DNA of 64,000 nucleotides from Pontederia crassipes (GCA_030549335.1 CM060187.1:6014001-6078000); one strand, 5' to 3'; shown: positions 38,100 through 49,066, counted from the stretch's first letter. The notes: generated from the letters alone by a model not told the origin. Program-made: numbers and translations.

Positions 38100-38640
38100 A
38101 CAAAAAGAATGTTAATATGCATTTTCTTTAAAACTTTCATGAACTTCATAAACTACTACTTATCATGGGCCTTCAACTGTACAACCCTAAGAATGACAAC
38201 TCATGAAACTCTATCAAAAGCTTTCCTAAATCAAATTGTATTAACATGTGTTTCCTTTTTCCACTTCTCATACTATGGACAACCTCTTGAGCTATCAAGA
38301 TGTTATCTTGGATAGATTGGCTACAAAAGCAACTTGGGCGGATGGAATTGTTAGCTTTAGGCGATTTGCCAAAATCTTAGCAATCAACCTATAAAAGACA
38401 TTACAAAGAGGGGTCTATAATCAATGTCCAATTTGGATCTTAGCAATTAAGTCAAGACCCATATTAGTCCAGTAATTCTTGTAAAATTCAATAAGGAAGT
38501 TGTTAGGACTAGAGGCCTTTCCCGATGGCATGGATTTAAGAAAATCATTTATCGGTTTAACAAAGATATATTTAAGGTTATGGGGGGAGGGGTTCAAGCA
38601 TCCAAAGCTCCTTGTAGTGTTGGACAAAAGTCTTTATGAT
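38100..38640 (-). pseudogene. LINE ORF2 reverse transcriptase, N-terminal part
   Basis: Minus-strand frames show FLKSMPSGKASSPNNFLIEF followed by YKNYW (38,627-38,421), the conserved block before RT motif 1 of plant L1 elements. Between about 38,350 and 38,190 comes a block equivalent to IQDNILVAQE..., with IQFDLGKAFDRVS matching RT motif A (K-x-D-x-x-KA(F/Y)DR). Downstream motifs including the YADD block are absent because the LINE ends at about 38,100 next to gypsy sequence. Several stops interrupt the frame. Confidence 0.75.
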
Positions 38641-39227
38641 GTCCTCTTGATCAGTGTGAATGTTTCCCGGATTAGTGATTAAGGAGATGATATTTGTTCT
38701 ATGTTTGACTAAGGGTGGTAATTTGGAAAAAAAATTGCATTTTTATCACTATTTTTTAGCCAATTTACCTTAGATTTGCCCCACCATTTCAACATTATTT
38801 GTCTAAGATATGCTACTTGTTTGTTGTACAATGATTTGAGGTGAATAAGCTCCTTGTGGGATAACCCGTGGTTTGCATCTTTGAGTTCAAGCTTGCTGAT
38901 TTATTTTGTTGTTTGTTCAACCTTATTTTCAAGCCTCCCTAGGTCATGTCTATTTCAGTGTAGTGTTTTTTATTTGATCTCATCAAGAACCTAGTTGATA
39001 TCCAAGGTTTGGTTCTGATGTTTACATTGGTACTAAACATTCTCTATGGGGTATTCAAATCATAAATGCTCATATTTAAACAACTTGGGTTTCTTTTTAT
39101 TTGATGTGTGATAAATACTAAGGGGCATGATCTAAAGTACCATGATGTAAAGTATGTAAGGTCATATGTTGGGGATTTTACAATCCAAACATAGTTTACA
39201 AAATTTTTTTCTAATCGACATATAATT

Positions 39228-39762
39228 CTAGCCCCCTGTGTGATTATTACACAATGTGTATTGGTTACGAGTCAAGGGGATATCAAATAGACCTTGATGA
39301 TGTACCAAGTTTCTAAAACTGCGAATAGATTTTGTAATTTTAAAAATTGCACGCCCCTTTTTATCTTTTGGATACAAAATATTATTCATATCACCTAGAA
39401 TTGCCCATGGGAAGTCATCCAAATTAAATTTAATAAGGTCCTACTAGAGTAAATTTATAACCATGGGTTGGGTGCTAGCATAATAACATAAAGGTATAGA
39501 GAGATGACCGTGTGAAGAACTTGGGCAATAGTGTGGAGTGAAGTAACCCGGATGTCACAGCTTGATCATGCAAGGATGATTCCCCTGAACTACACATACC
39601 CTTCAAATCTTTACCAAAACACTTAATCCCATATTTAGCTTTATTAGTATGGGTTTTGAGTAGTACCAGGATGTCTAACCGGTGAATTCTAATTATATCC
39701 CTAAGACGGTATCTCGTCTTGCTTCTAGAGGCGCCCCAACAATTCCATTGTATTATCTTCAT
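39228..39762 (-). pseudogene. LINE ORF2 endonuclease (EEP) domain, broken
   Basis: The minus-strand frame starting at 39,762 begins MKIIQWNCWGASRSKTRYRL and continues with DIIRIHRLDILVLLKTHTN. This is the start of plant L1 ORF2, in which the WNC-x-G motif opens the apurinic-like endonuclease fold and the (D/E)T-(K/H)-T segment carries a catalytic acidic position, here LKTHT instead of the usual METKT. A second frame (39,422-39,228) contains WAILGDMNNILYPKDKKG, the conserved GDFN-type active-site block, with M in place of F. The domain nicks target DNA for target-primed reverse transcription. The two blocks are separated by stops, so it is inactive. Confidence 0.8.
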
Positions 39763-39885
39763 GTGGGTGGGGATGTAGCAGTACAGGTGGCAGATGCGTA
39801 TGTCTGCATAGGATGGAATTAATCAGCAGTGAACTGGGGCATAGGGGTTCTTACCTGACGTTGATGGTTCTTTTGCTTTAAGGTT

Positions 39886-39909
39886 GGGGGGGGGGGGGGG
39901 GGGGGGGGG
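39886..39909 (+). repeat. Poly-G run, 24 bases
   Basis: Twenty-four consecutive G residues lie in the LINE between ORF1 and ORF2 (poly-C in the LINE sense strand). Such a long G homopolymer is rare in plant DNA and prone to polymerase and sequencing length error, so the exact length may be uncertain. Confidence 0.95.
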
Positions 39910-39999
39910 ACGCCTACGCATGTGTTTACTTTCTACCAGGGTGTAGGGAATGAGGTCTTCATCAACTTGTTCTTCCTTTGATTCCTCCTCCTGGGAAGA

Positions 40000-40729
40000 G
40001 ATTGCCTCGATTTTTGGCGAGAGGAGCCTCTTGGAGACTTATGGATCATGTCCTGATGTGTATTTTGACTGTCATCATCGATCCGTTCGATGAGAAGAGC
40101 TAGGTTGGGTTTTCCTGTAGAGAATTGTAAAGAGGGGAAAGAGGAGTCATCCTGCGTGAGGGAAAAATCCCTTGTAGCCCCACGTGAGTTCTGAGGGGAG
40201 AGGAGTCACGTGGGACATGTGTAGACCCTCGATATACCATGAAGCTCGCGTCACGTGGAGACATATGCTGATGTGGGGTGACTGTTTGCATGCAATGTCT
40301 CAGCTCTGTAGTTTGATCTAGTGTAAGCTCTTGATTGATGGATACCAGGGGAGGAGGAGGATTACAGGAGCTGGCAAGTTCAGGAACATGGATTGAGTCA
40401 TGGGCCAAGGGTTGGACCAGGCGACGGAAAGGTCCGCTATTGGCTTTGCCCTCTAGCGGTGATCTGCACCAGCAGGAATGGAATGAGCACATCAGTTGCT
40501 GTAGAGCAGTTTCGAGGAAGGCACAACTCCCTCTTCGACATCCAACATCTTTTTCGAGCAGACCAAGATAACGTGCCCCACCCTTCCACATTTAAATCAA
40601 ATAGTGGAATGTTGTCGTAGATAACTCGCTGAAAGTGTCAAGAGCCATTTGGCACTCGGATCCACACTCCTTGCTTGATGGGAGCAGACAAGTCAATCTC
40701 TACATAAATGTGGGCGAACCTACTGCATT
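40000..40729 (-). pseudogene. LINE ORF1, C-terminal part with zinc-knuckle remnant
   Basis: Immediately beyond the insertion the minus strand reads CSRFAHIYVEIDLSAPIKQG, a close match to the conserved RYARICVEIDL-type motif of plant L1 ORF1. An RVIYDNIPLF segment follows, then in another frame a CGRVGHVILVCSKK-like zinc-knuckle remnant. A long open frame (40,591-40,100, 163 codons) covers the proline- and serine-rich tail region in a shifted frame. Together these show ORF1 continuing from 43,534 across the inserted element. At least one frame shift separates the conserved blocks, so no intact protein is encoded. Confidence 0.7.
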
Positions 40730-41416
40730 TGATACGATGCTCAAGAACAATGCCTTGAGTGACCGGAACAATATATGATAATAAAAAAAAATAAGATCAA
40801 ACGAATTTTCAAGGCAGCGGAATATCAACCTCAAGATTACAATGAACCAAGCTATCGATATTATAAATAGATGAATTTAATAATAAGATAGCCAACCTTG
40901 TAATTAATGACGGAAGTTCCCGAAGAACGGATTGCAGGAGTTCCCTCACAGCAAAAGCAATTAAGTCAAAATATTCATAGATTCAAAGATTCAAAGATGT
41001 CTCAAATAACAATGAAGACTAGTATTTATAGATCCTAGAAGTAGATTTTGGGCTAAAAGAAAATACCCTAACTTAGCCCACAAGTAACCTAACTAATTTA
41101 GTAAAATAACAAACTCAATTTCTATTACAATACTTATCAGCATATTCCATGATTAATTAATTCCAAAAATTCCAAATAAATATGGTTAAACCATGATTTA
41201 TTTGGCCCAAGTTATGCTGACTCTTCATGCGGCCCAATTTGTTATGCATTGAGAAGTTGGCTTTGATGCAACTTGATCTTGTAATTTGATCAATTGGAAA
41301 TTATTTTCAATTTCCTTATGTCTAAGATCCTCAACATTATCATCATCATCATCCAACTTTGCTAGAATATTCTTCCATCACCGGCTGCAATTATTTGCAT
41401 TTCCTGCTTCATATCA
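40730..41416 (-). repeat. Left LTR, inverted orientation
   Basis: The reverse complement runs TGATATGAAGC...GCATCGTATCA and aligns along its whole length with 42,857-43,533. Shared features include a tandem gatgatgat run and the gaggttgatattccgctgcc segment. Its inner edge (41,416) joins internal sequence without the purine-rich block seen beside the right copy. Confidence 0.85.
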
Positions 41417-41970
41417 TTGACAAAGATGAAAAATATGAGTGTCACAACTTGAGTGATGAAAGTGATAGCCACACAACTGTTGAGTGCTTAGAAAGGCCAC
41501 CTTCTGAAAGTATTGAGATGCAACATTTAGATGCTGAGTATTATGAGAGTTGTGAGAATGAGAGAAGATTAGATCTTGAGTGTTTAGAAAGGTCACCTCC
41601 AGAGAGATATGAGCAAAAAGATTTGAGTGTTGAGGAAAAAGAAAGAAAGTTCAGTAATTTTTCTCCTAACACTAATCATTTCTTGTCTTTTGGTTCTGAT
41701 TTGTCCATGCAGATATGTAGGAGTGAAGTATATGAAGATACAAATTCTATCAAGCAAGAATTTAAAAGATGTATTGATTTTGTCACGACTGGTTTGAAAA
41801 GTCTATCTCTCACATTTGAAACTTTATATTTGTTTGATGTGACTAAGGTGCAGGTCTTAATTGAGAGAAGTATTGAATGGCATCCAAACATTATATCTGA
41901 ATTTTCTATTCCACCTTATTATTCATTGAGTGCTGACACACTTAATTTGAGCCATATGTTGAAATTTTGA
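41359..41970 (+). CDS. Unrecognised 203-codon frame inside the inverted-LTR element
   Basis: The frame starts within the left LTR arm and extends into the interior. The product is acidic and serine-rich. It has an imperfect internal repeat: ECLERPPSESIEMQHLDAEY near residues 43-62 resembles ECLERSPPERYEQKDLSVEE further on. No gag, protease, reverse transcriptase, integrase or envelope motif is seen, and there is no signal peptide or membrane segment. The first residues are encoded by LTR sequence, so the natural start is uncertain. Function is unknown, and whether it is expressed is unknown. Confidence 0.35.
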   Translation: MLEYSSITGCNYLHFLLHIIDKDEKYECHNLSDESDSHTTVECLERPPSESIEMQHLDAEYYESCENERRLDLECLERSPPERYEQKDLSVEEKERKFSNFSPNTNHFLSFGSDLSMQICRSEVYEDTNSIKQEFKRCIDFVTTGLKSLSLTFETLYLFDVTKVQVLIERSIEWHPNIISEFSIPPYYSLSADTLNLSHMLKF

Positions 41971-42006
41971 AATGAATATTTTTTAGTTCTGAACACTTTT
42001 GAATGG

Positions 42007-42573
42007 TTGATTATGATTTCTAGATTTTCTGATGAGCCCAAAGTCTTATTAATTTCCTTAAATCAAACCTTGTGCTCAACTAAAATCATTTATTTTGATG
42101 ATTGTTATAGTCTTCCATGTCATTTTCAAAAATCATTGGCATGTGCATTAGTTGGACTTCTGTGCAATTTTCATCAAAGATTTGAGAGTAAATTTTATGG
42201 AGATATTTTGATTTATAATAATCACGTTTTGAGTAGTTGCAGGGATTTGTATGATTCCTTGAATGAGCCAAGTTATTTGTTTGGTTATGAATCTTACAAT
42301 ATTTCACTTTCAGATGTTAAGGATTCATTTTATTTCGTGGGAATTGAAATTTTTATCTTGGAATCACTTGACAATCTCCATATTGGATTTCTAATTCTTT
42401 GGAATGTATTGCACACTTTATTTGACAGGATTCTTATGCGGAAAGGAAGGTCCCCAAAGTTTCATGATTTGTTTCTTCAAATACCGTTATCTCATGAGCA
42501 TAAAATATTTCATCCAGGTATGAGAGTTACATTACTTTTCATATTACTTATCTTGTTCTTGCTTTACACTTGA
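42007..42573 (+). CDS. Unrecognised 188-codon frame inside the inverted-LTR element
   Basis: This plus-strand frame lies downstream of the 203-codon frame. It is leucine-, serine- and tyrosine-rich and ends in a hydrophobic stretch (VTLLFILLILFLLYT) that could be a chance product of T-rich DNA. No domain is recognised. Its position between an LTR arm and the purine-rich block before the right LTR makes it part of the element, not a host gene. Confidence 0.3.
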   Translation: MIMISRFSDEPKVLLISLNQTLCSTKIIYFDDCYSLPCHFQKSLACALVGLLCNFHQRFESKFYGDILIYNNHVLSSCRDLYDSLNEPSYLFGYESYNISLSDVKDSFYFVGIEIFILESLDNLHIGFLILWNVLHTLFDRILMRKGRSPKFHDLFLQIPLSHEHKIFHPGMRVTLLFILLILFLLYT

Positions 42574-42737
42574 AGAATCATAACATGATGGTATAATTGA
42601 GGAATCATACTTGCAATCCTAATAGAGATACATCGCACAGGTCATCTGACAAATGAAAGGGAAGTATAAATATCTTCTTTATGCGTGTCCTAAATTATTT
42701 ATAAATTCATATATGTGATAGGTTATATTCTCCTTAT

Positions 42738-42870
42738 TGTGAATGTATATTCGAGGACGAATCCTTTGAAGAGGAGGGAAAGTGATATGAACCTGGACAT
42801 ATTCTTCTTAATGCGAATGCAGATTTGAGGACGAATCTTTTTGAAGAGGAAGGGAATGATATGAAGCAGA
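42738..42870 (+). repeat. Duplicated polypurine-tract region before the right LTR
   Basis: The segment around gaggacgaatc followed by a purine-rich tract and tgatatgaa occurs twice, at 42,753 and 42,827 (74 bp apart). The first copy already includes the opening TGATATGAA of the LTR. The second directly precedes the full LTR at 42,857. Confidence 0.8.
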
Positions 42871-43533
42871 AAATGCCAATAATTGCAGCCGATGATAAAA
42901 AAATATTCTAGCAAAGTTGGATGATGATGATAATGTTGAGGATCTCAGACATAAGGAAATTGAAGATAATTTATAATTGATCAAATTACAAGATCAAGTT
43001 GCATCAAAGCCAACTTCTCAATGTGTAACAAATTGGGCCGCATAAAGAGTCAGCATAACTTGGGCCAAATAAATCATGGTTTAACCATATTTATTTGAAA
43101 TTTTTGGAATTAATTAATTATGGAATATGCTGATAAGTATTGTAACATAAATTGAGTTTGTTATTTTACTAAATTAGTTAGGTTACTTGTGGGCTAAGTT
43201 AGAGTATTTTCTTTCAGCCCAAAATCTACTTTTAGGGTCTACAAATGCTGATCTTCGTTGTTATTTGAGACATGTTTGAATTTATGAATATTTTGGCTTA
43301 ATTGCTTTTGCTGTGAGGGAACTCCTGCAACTCGTTATTCGGGAACTTCCGCCGTTAATTACAAGATTAGTTGTCTTGTTATTAAATCCATCTATTTATA
43401 ATATTGATTTATTGGTTCATTGTAATCTTGAGGTTGATATTCCGCTGCCTTGAAAATTTGTTTAATCTCATTTCTTTGATTATCATATATTGTTTCTGTC
43501 ACTCAAGGCATTGTATTCTTGAGCATCGTATCA
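42857..43533 (+). repeat. Right LTR of the inverted-LTR element
   Basis: This is a 677-bp LTR in plus orientation with TGATA...TATCA tips. It is immediately followed by the GCATT duplication and then resumed LINE ORF1 sequence. Confidence 0.85.
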
Positions 43534-43924
43534 GCATTCCCCAAGTATGTTGTCATCGTCGACTTTCAGAGGAGTCCCAAACCACTCGGCAATCTTGAGT
43601 ATAGATTTTTTGTTAGATAACTCGTACGTAAACTCGACATCTTGATCCATACCAGCGATCCTCAGGATCTGCAAAATGGAACACAAGAAACAAGTTAGCA
43701 AGCTTCGTGATTTTTAATGGAGCTTTGAGAGTCTAGATCATTTGGAGTTCTTCGCACAGGAGATCCAACGAAGAAGAGAAGTTAATAAAACAACCCATCA
43801 TAGATAGGACGAGGGTAGCAAATATCTCTTCAGCATCTTCCCGAGGAATAGCAGCTTTCTCGGCAATAGAATTTTTTAGGCGTTTCAATTGCGCCTTTGA
43901 CAAAGAAGAGAAGGTGTTTGTCAT
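43534..43924 (-). pseudogene. LINE ORF1, N-terminal part
   Basis: A minus-strand frame of 63 codons begins at 43,924 (MTNTFSSLSKAQLKRL...). After a frame change, downstream sequence gives KIAEWFGTPLKVDDDNILGE, which is the conserved plant LINE ORF1 region just before the (R)(F/Y)A-x-(I/V)-x-VEIDL motif. That motif lies on the other side of the 2.8-kb insertion at 40,729. ORF1 proteins of plant L1 elements bind the LINE RNA. This copy is broken by stops and a frame shift as well as by the insertion. Confidence 0.65.
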
Positions 43925-44050
43925 AGAGCTAGGATCCTATGGATGAGCCCTAGATTGGAGCGCCCTTAGATAGTTGGATGCCGTTTGTTTGTTTAGAGAG
44001 GTTGTGAGAGAGGGGTCAAGTGGAGGGGGAGGGGGCGGATCGGGAGTGGT

Positions 44051-46918
44051 CATCCTAATTGAACCCTATTTATGTTGTGGAGTTTTTCTTAATATTAGTT
44101 GAGTTTGAATCTTTAATAGCATTGCAAGTTTGTGTTTAATACTTTCCTTTGATTCCATGATTTAAGTCAATTGCTATATGAGAAGAAGTAGTTGATTTCA
44201 TAATAATTTTTAGGATTTATTTTATTTCATGCATGTCATAATTAAGAAAATCGAAGGACACCTAATTTGTATAGTTATTGTCACGACCCCAATTTAAATC
44301 AAAGTTTGCGACTCATTACAGACGATCAAATAAAGTTGAGAAAGATTATAGAAACATGATGTATTCTTTTATAACATAAGAAATATAAATATTAATAAAT
44401 ATATCACACAATTTATGATCATTTTTCAGAGCAAACTAATAATTTCTTAAGTTTTACATTTTACAAGTGAACTTATTTTCGATACAAAATACAAATCTAA
44501 CATAAAGAATAAGTATAACCAACTCTCTCGATATCCTCACAAAAGGGCATAAGAGACACAAATTCCCGCAACACCTTAGCATCACAAGAGATAATCTTGT
44601 TAAGATATCGACTTACACGATCCAAATAGGTATTCTGATCTAAAAAATTTTAGAAACAACATAGGGAGTAAAAAATACCTTAGTAAGTTGATAACTCATA
44701 ACCTATGTATTACCATCTAATTAATTCGGGGAAACATGAAGGAATATGCAATAATCATAATATAAAAATCAATATTTTCATACATAAGGAAATTATATAT
44801 ATAACCATTTTTATCAAAATCATCTCAAGTAATCAATCATTTAAACCATTTGAACAAATGTATGCAAATGAAACACTCTAATGCATGGATCACCAACTGA
44901 TCAATTTGTATAGTCGGTAGGTGGATTCTAAATGTGGCTCTCATTGTGATAAGTGATGTAGCATTTAACTTCATTATATATCATCCCTTTCGGGAAACAA
45001 ATCATATAACAATATGTGGATTCTAAATGTGGCCTGTACAGATTCTAGATGTGACTCTTGCAATGATTTCTTATGATGTAGCACTTAACTCCGTATGACT
45101 CTTAGTCAGTGTTGTCTACATCAGACTAGACAACGACATGGACAAGCATCCGTTTCAATTCGAATTGACCGGTCGGATCAATATGTTAAATCAAGTTATG
45201 ATATTATATTATATTTACTATGATAAATTAAATCAAGTTATGATATTTTGATTATATGCCTATATGAATATGTCAAAATGTAATTCTACAAAAGAAAAAA
45301 ATAATGATCTAAATTTATAAAATTAATTTTAAGATTTGATATTAAATTATTACACAATAAATTTAAAAGTTATTGGATTTGATTATTATATATAAAGTTT
45401 CTACTGGCTAAATTTTTTGTCTTTCATATCTTTTTTATGTTAGAAGCAATAGATAAATATTTTTCCAAAATATTATGAAAAGATTATAAATTGTATAAAT
45501 AAATATAGTATAATTAGTGGTTAAGTATTTAATTTGAACTTATTACATATTAAATTAAATAAAAAAATATGTATATATATATATACTATATAATACTATA
45601 CTAAGTATATTATAGTATTGTTGTATATTATACATGTAACAAAGAAGTTTGCACCATTCATCCAATTAATTTATCTAATATGATATTTATAATAAATAAA
45701 TAAATAATTTATATCATAATATACATTTATGACATTAAATGTTTTTAATAAAATCATAATCCATAAATTAAAGTTGAAAGTTTAATAAATTCTATACTAA
45801 ATAAAAAGAGAAAGAACAAATGAGTTTACAAAGATAGTTCCACATTGATAATAGTAGCAATGTGAGAGTAAATGTACAAATATTAATAAGGGGGGAGGGG
45901 GGAAGTTAATTGTCAATATGATTATTCATGGAGAAAGTTCGTATTTGGATATTTTTCAAATTTATATCAATAAATTTTATTTGATTATCTCTTAACTTTT
46001 TTTGTTGGTTCAAAAATGTGGTTCAACCTATTTTTTTACCAGTTTTTGATTGGTTTTGACAGATTCAATCTTATTTGAGTATGAGTCCAATTTTAGGCTC
46101 CTTGTAAATCACATAGACGACCACCGACGATCGGATCCAGTTCGGTCTGGTTCTCACAACCATGCACTTAGTTTCGGCCTATCTCATTACATTTATGAGA
46201 ACAAAATGATGAATTGAATTTTAGAGGTGACTTTCATTGTTATCAGCAATGTAGCACTTAACTCCAACCACCATACATGCAGAATTACACAAACAGATGT
46301 CTTTGCATGATTCACCATATAACAATTGTATATCAATATCAGAAGATGGATCATATCAAATTCTATTTCAAAGGGATCATGATTGTATTTCTCAAAATCA
46401 AGTCATAACATATCACACATGCTTTTCAAATGCACCACCAATCAAATGATCAAACATACTTTTCATAAGAACAAAAGACATAGTCAATATATATAATAAT
46501 CAATGTCACAAGTTAGAAGGTCGGCTCACTATTGAGCCCAACTAATCCAGCATAGGTCGTCCCGGTCACGTACTTGGTAGTGGTAGATGAGGCTTATAAC
46601 AAAATTTCTTTACATACACAAAGACTCGAATTCGAGATCTTTCTTAAGCGAGGAGCATTTACCACCCCACCCAACCCCTTATTCATTATCAAGATTTGAC
46701 CCACTAAGGAAGGGTGACAAGAGGCTTTAGCGAGATTCTGAATTAGCCCTCTCGCCTCCATGTGAGGGGCTCTGTGATGTTGTCGAGTTGTCGGAGGTGG
46801 AGATGCGCAAGGCGATGAGAGTGACTCGCCTACCATGGTAGTCATGTGAGGATAGACGTCGATCTTCATTTAGACGGTGGACGATGACTTCACATCCATG
46901 CGAAAACCCCATTCTTTT
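44051..46918. other. AT-rich intergenic DNA with LTR-like fragments
   Basis: No gene is recognised. A tgtcacgacccc sequence at 44,279 resembles the tip of a plant LTR. A phrase like gattctaaatgtggctctcattg...gatgtagcac(t)ttaactcc occurs near 44,930, 45,017, 45,042 and 46,215, which suggests LTR-type internal repeats. The stretch between about 45,106 and 46,170 is very AT-rich (45,190-46,000) with GC-richer edges and could be a separate insertion, but no terminal repeats were proved. At 46,580-46,910 there is mixed-composition sequence with short frames only. Confidence 0.4.
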
Positions 46919-49066
46919 TGTAACACCCTCAAAATTCGACCCCAATTTAGAGACCGAATCCTAGATGGCACTATATTTGCATGATACTTCTTGACCTAAT
47001 TACATATAACATCGCAGAAAAACATAATAACAATAAACAAAAATAAATAACATAAAACAACGGAAGACTACTAAACATATAAATCCCAAAATAATATCAC
47101 TAGCCCATGGGTCACATAGACTCTAACATAAGACCCAACGTAGGGTTCATAATACATAAAATGAGTTCATATAAAAATTCATGACTCAAAGGTTCATAGG
47201 TCATACATACTTGGCTCACTAAAAAGTTCATCATTATAACATAAGATAATATAAGACAACTCGGGTCATGGGTTGTCCTACTCATGTGCAATCTCTCCAT
47301 CATGAGGTCTCCACCGTCGATTCTATGCATCATCCATGCCTGCACGGATCCATGAGGTGCAAGAGATTTCTCCCATTAGAGTATTTTGAGGCTCATACAT
47401 GCTATGATCATATAACACATGCATGCCATGGCATATGCATTGCATCATACTGAAAATATAGAACACATGCATGCTATGAACTACATATGCACTCTAGATG
47501 ACATGTGAACAATCATCATGACAAAATAATATAAGCATATAACATCATTAGCATATAACATCATTATCATTATGCTAAGGCATATCATAACTTATCTTGC
47601 TTAACTTTAATATCATCATTCATGTTATATGACAAGAGGATATGCTTACATTATTATCATATTCATCTTTATGTCCCAAGTCATTCATTTTAGTCACCTT
47701 TTGTGACTTATATCTTTTTGTCTTCTATTTTTATTTAGATAGTTTTTTTTATCTTGATGATTGAAAAGACCAAGTTGATTCATTGGACCTTGGCTAGCTA
47801 GGTCGGATCTCTTTGTCCTAATTGGAAACCCCCACCATACGAGTGTAGATAATTTTCCTAGGAACTCGACACTTGTGCTAGTAAGTGAAGACTTAGTTCC
47901 CCTCAATGATTACAATAAGACACCTTCAACTAATCTGTCTTTTAATGTATTTTTTAATACATGTTGCATATTTTAGTCCTACCTAAGGTCATCCAAACGT
48001 CAAAATCTTCTAAGTGTGAAACAATCAGCATAAACATGATTTTGGCATTGGGCATGGTCATGCCGGATAGAACCATGACCATGCTTGAACAGGGGAGCAC
48101 CCGTGAAGGCATCTGCACGACCGTTCTTCTTTTGTTTAACATTCACGTGTTTGGTCAAGATCGTGCCGCACTCATAGAATGACCATGCCCTCATCCGACC
48201 GATGATCTGTATCATGGGTGTGGCTGCACTATTTGTCATGGACGTACCTATACTAGGTCACGACCGTGCCAAACACTAAAAACATGGCACGATTGGGCCG
48301 TTTACACTGATGGGTCACAGTCGTGCCATTGTTGTCACGATTGTGCCGAGTCAAAAAGTTTAGGCTTCTCTTTTGTCCCATTTTTCACTCATTTACACAT
48401 ATATAAGCATTTCAATGACACACATTCAGGTAAAACATGGAATATACATTTGTTCTAATCATTATAAGGTTCATATCACACATTTTTATCATAATAAGCA
48501 TGAAGTTGATTAGAGGGTTTGAGTAAGAGCAATTTCATCATGAACTAGGTATAAATGATAATGAAGCATCATGAGTTAAGCATGATTATTAATGAAACAA
48601 TAATTCTAACTAAATCATAGAACACTACAAAATAATCATGCACAAACTCTAATCATATCATCTAAAAAGATCAAATGTGACCTTCAAAATCATTAATCCA
48701 AATATACACACCACATTAAAAATAATTAGGACTTTGAATCAAATATATTTTAATAGGATTTTAAACAAAACCTCAATGCTTCATCCTTTCTTAGCCGAAG
48801 CTTGATCCTCTTGCCTTACTTCTACTCCCCTTCCTTGTCCAGCTGCACACGTGAGAGGTGGAGGGAGCTCTTCAGGTGTGATGGTGAGTTACTGTAGCAG
48901 AGGCCGTTTGGGTTTTGTACGGGTGCTACTCGCAGGAATGCAAATGGGAGAAGGCTTTTTAGATATTTCTTTAGGGTGCCACTTACTTAGGTGAGCTTTT
49001 CTGTTGGGCTTGGGCTGTGGCGGCAGCACATTTTTCTTTTTTTTTTTCATTTTGTCGGATGTTACA
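46919..49066 (-). mobile_element. Solo LTR with CTTTT target duplication
   Basis: The 2,148-bp segment begins tgtaacaccctc and ends cggatgttaca on the plus strand, a TG...CA unit with TGTAAC/GTTACA tips. It is flanked by identical 5-bp sequences, ctttt at 46,914-46,918 and ctttt at 49,067-49,071. This is the signature of integrase-mediated insertion followed by loss of one LTR and the interior through recombination. The minus-strand orientation is preferred because the TGTAACATCCGACAAAA start on that strand resembles the 5' tip of plant gypsy LTRs. A block at 48,040-48,360 is dense in CGTGACC/GGTCATG-like motifs. No reading frame of significance is present. Confidence 0.85.

Larger units (their letters stand above)
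40730..43533 (+). mobile_element. LTR-type element with inverted LTRs, GCATT target duplication
   Basis: The 2,804-bp unit is bounded by gcatt at 40,725-40,729 and again at 43,534-43,538, and it splits LINE ORF1. The right LTR (42,857-43,533) is preceded by a purine-rich GAGGACGAATC...gaggaagggaa block, the usual polypurine tract context of plant Ty3/gypsy elements, and runs TGATATGAAGC...GCATCGTATCA. The left arm (40,730-41,416) is the same LTR in reverse orientation, so both outer ends are the TGATACGATGC (U5) end. The interior holds two plus-strand open frames without recognised gag or pol domains. The LTR arms differ at several percent of positions by eye, so the element is not recent. 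Its coding parts are mostly absent, so it is a broken, non-autonomous fossil. Confidence 0.85.
38100..44050 (-). mobile_element. L1-type LINE remnant, split by an LTR-type insertion
   Basis: Reading on the minus strand from high to low coordinates gives the parts of a plant L1 LINE in order: a GC-rich 5' leader (about 43,925-44,050), ORF1 with a nucleic-acid-binding region and zinc-knuckle remnant (43,924 to about 40,000, interrupted), ORF2 endonuclease (39,762-39,228), a linker, and the N-terminal half of the reverse transcriptase (38,640-38,100). The 3' part of reverse transcriptase, the 3' UTR and the poly-A tail are missing. The 40,730-43,533 element inserted within ORF1 with a GCATT duplication, so the LINE is older than that insertion. 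Frames are interrupted repeatedly and the copy is dead. Confidence 0.85.

Noticed and set aside
40335-40620. Plus-strand frames opposite LINE ORF1
   Set aside because: They are antisense shadows of the minus-strand LINE ORF1 tail.
44279-46570. Second solo LTR starting tgtcacgacccc
   Set aside because: Only one plausible tip was found. No matching opposite end or duplication could be placed, so it is listed as unresolved.
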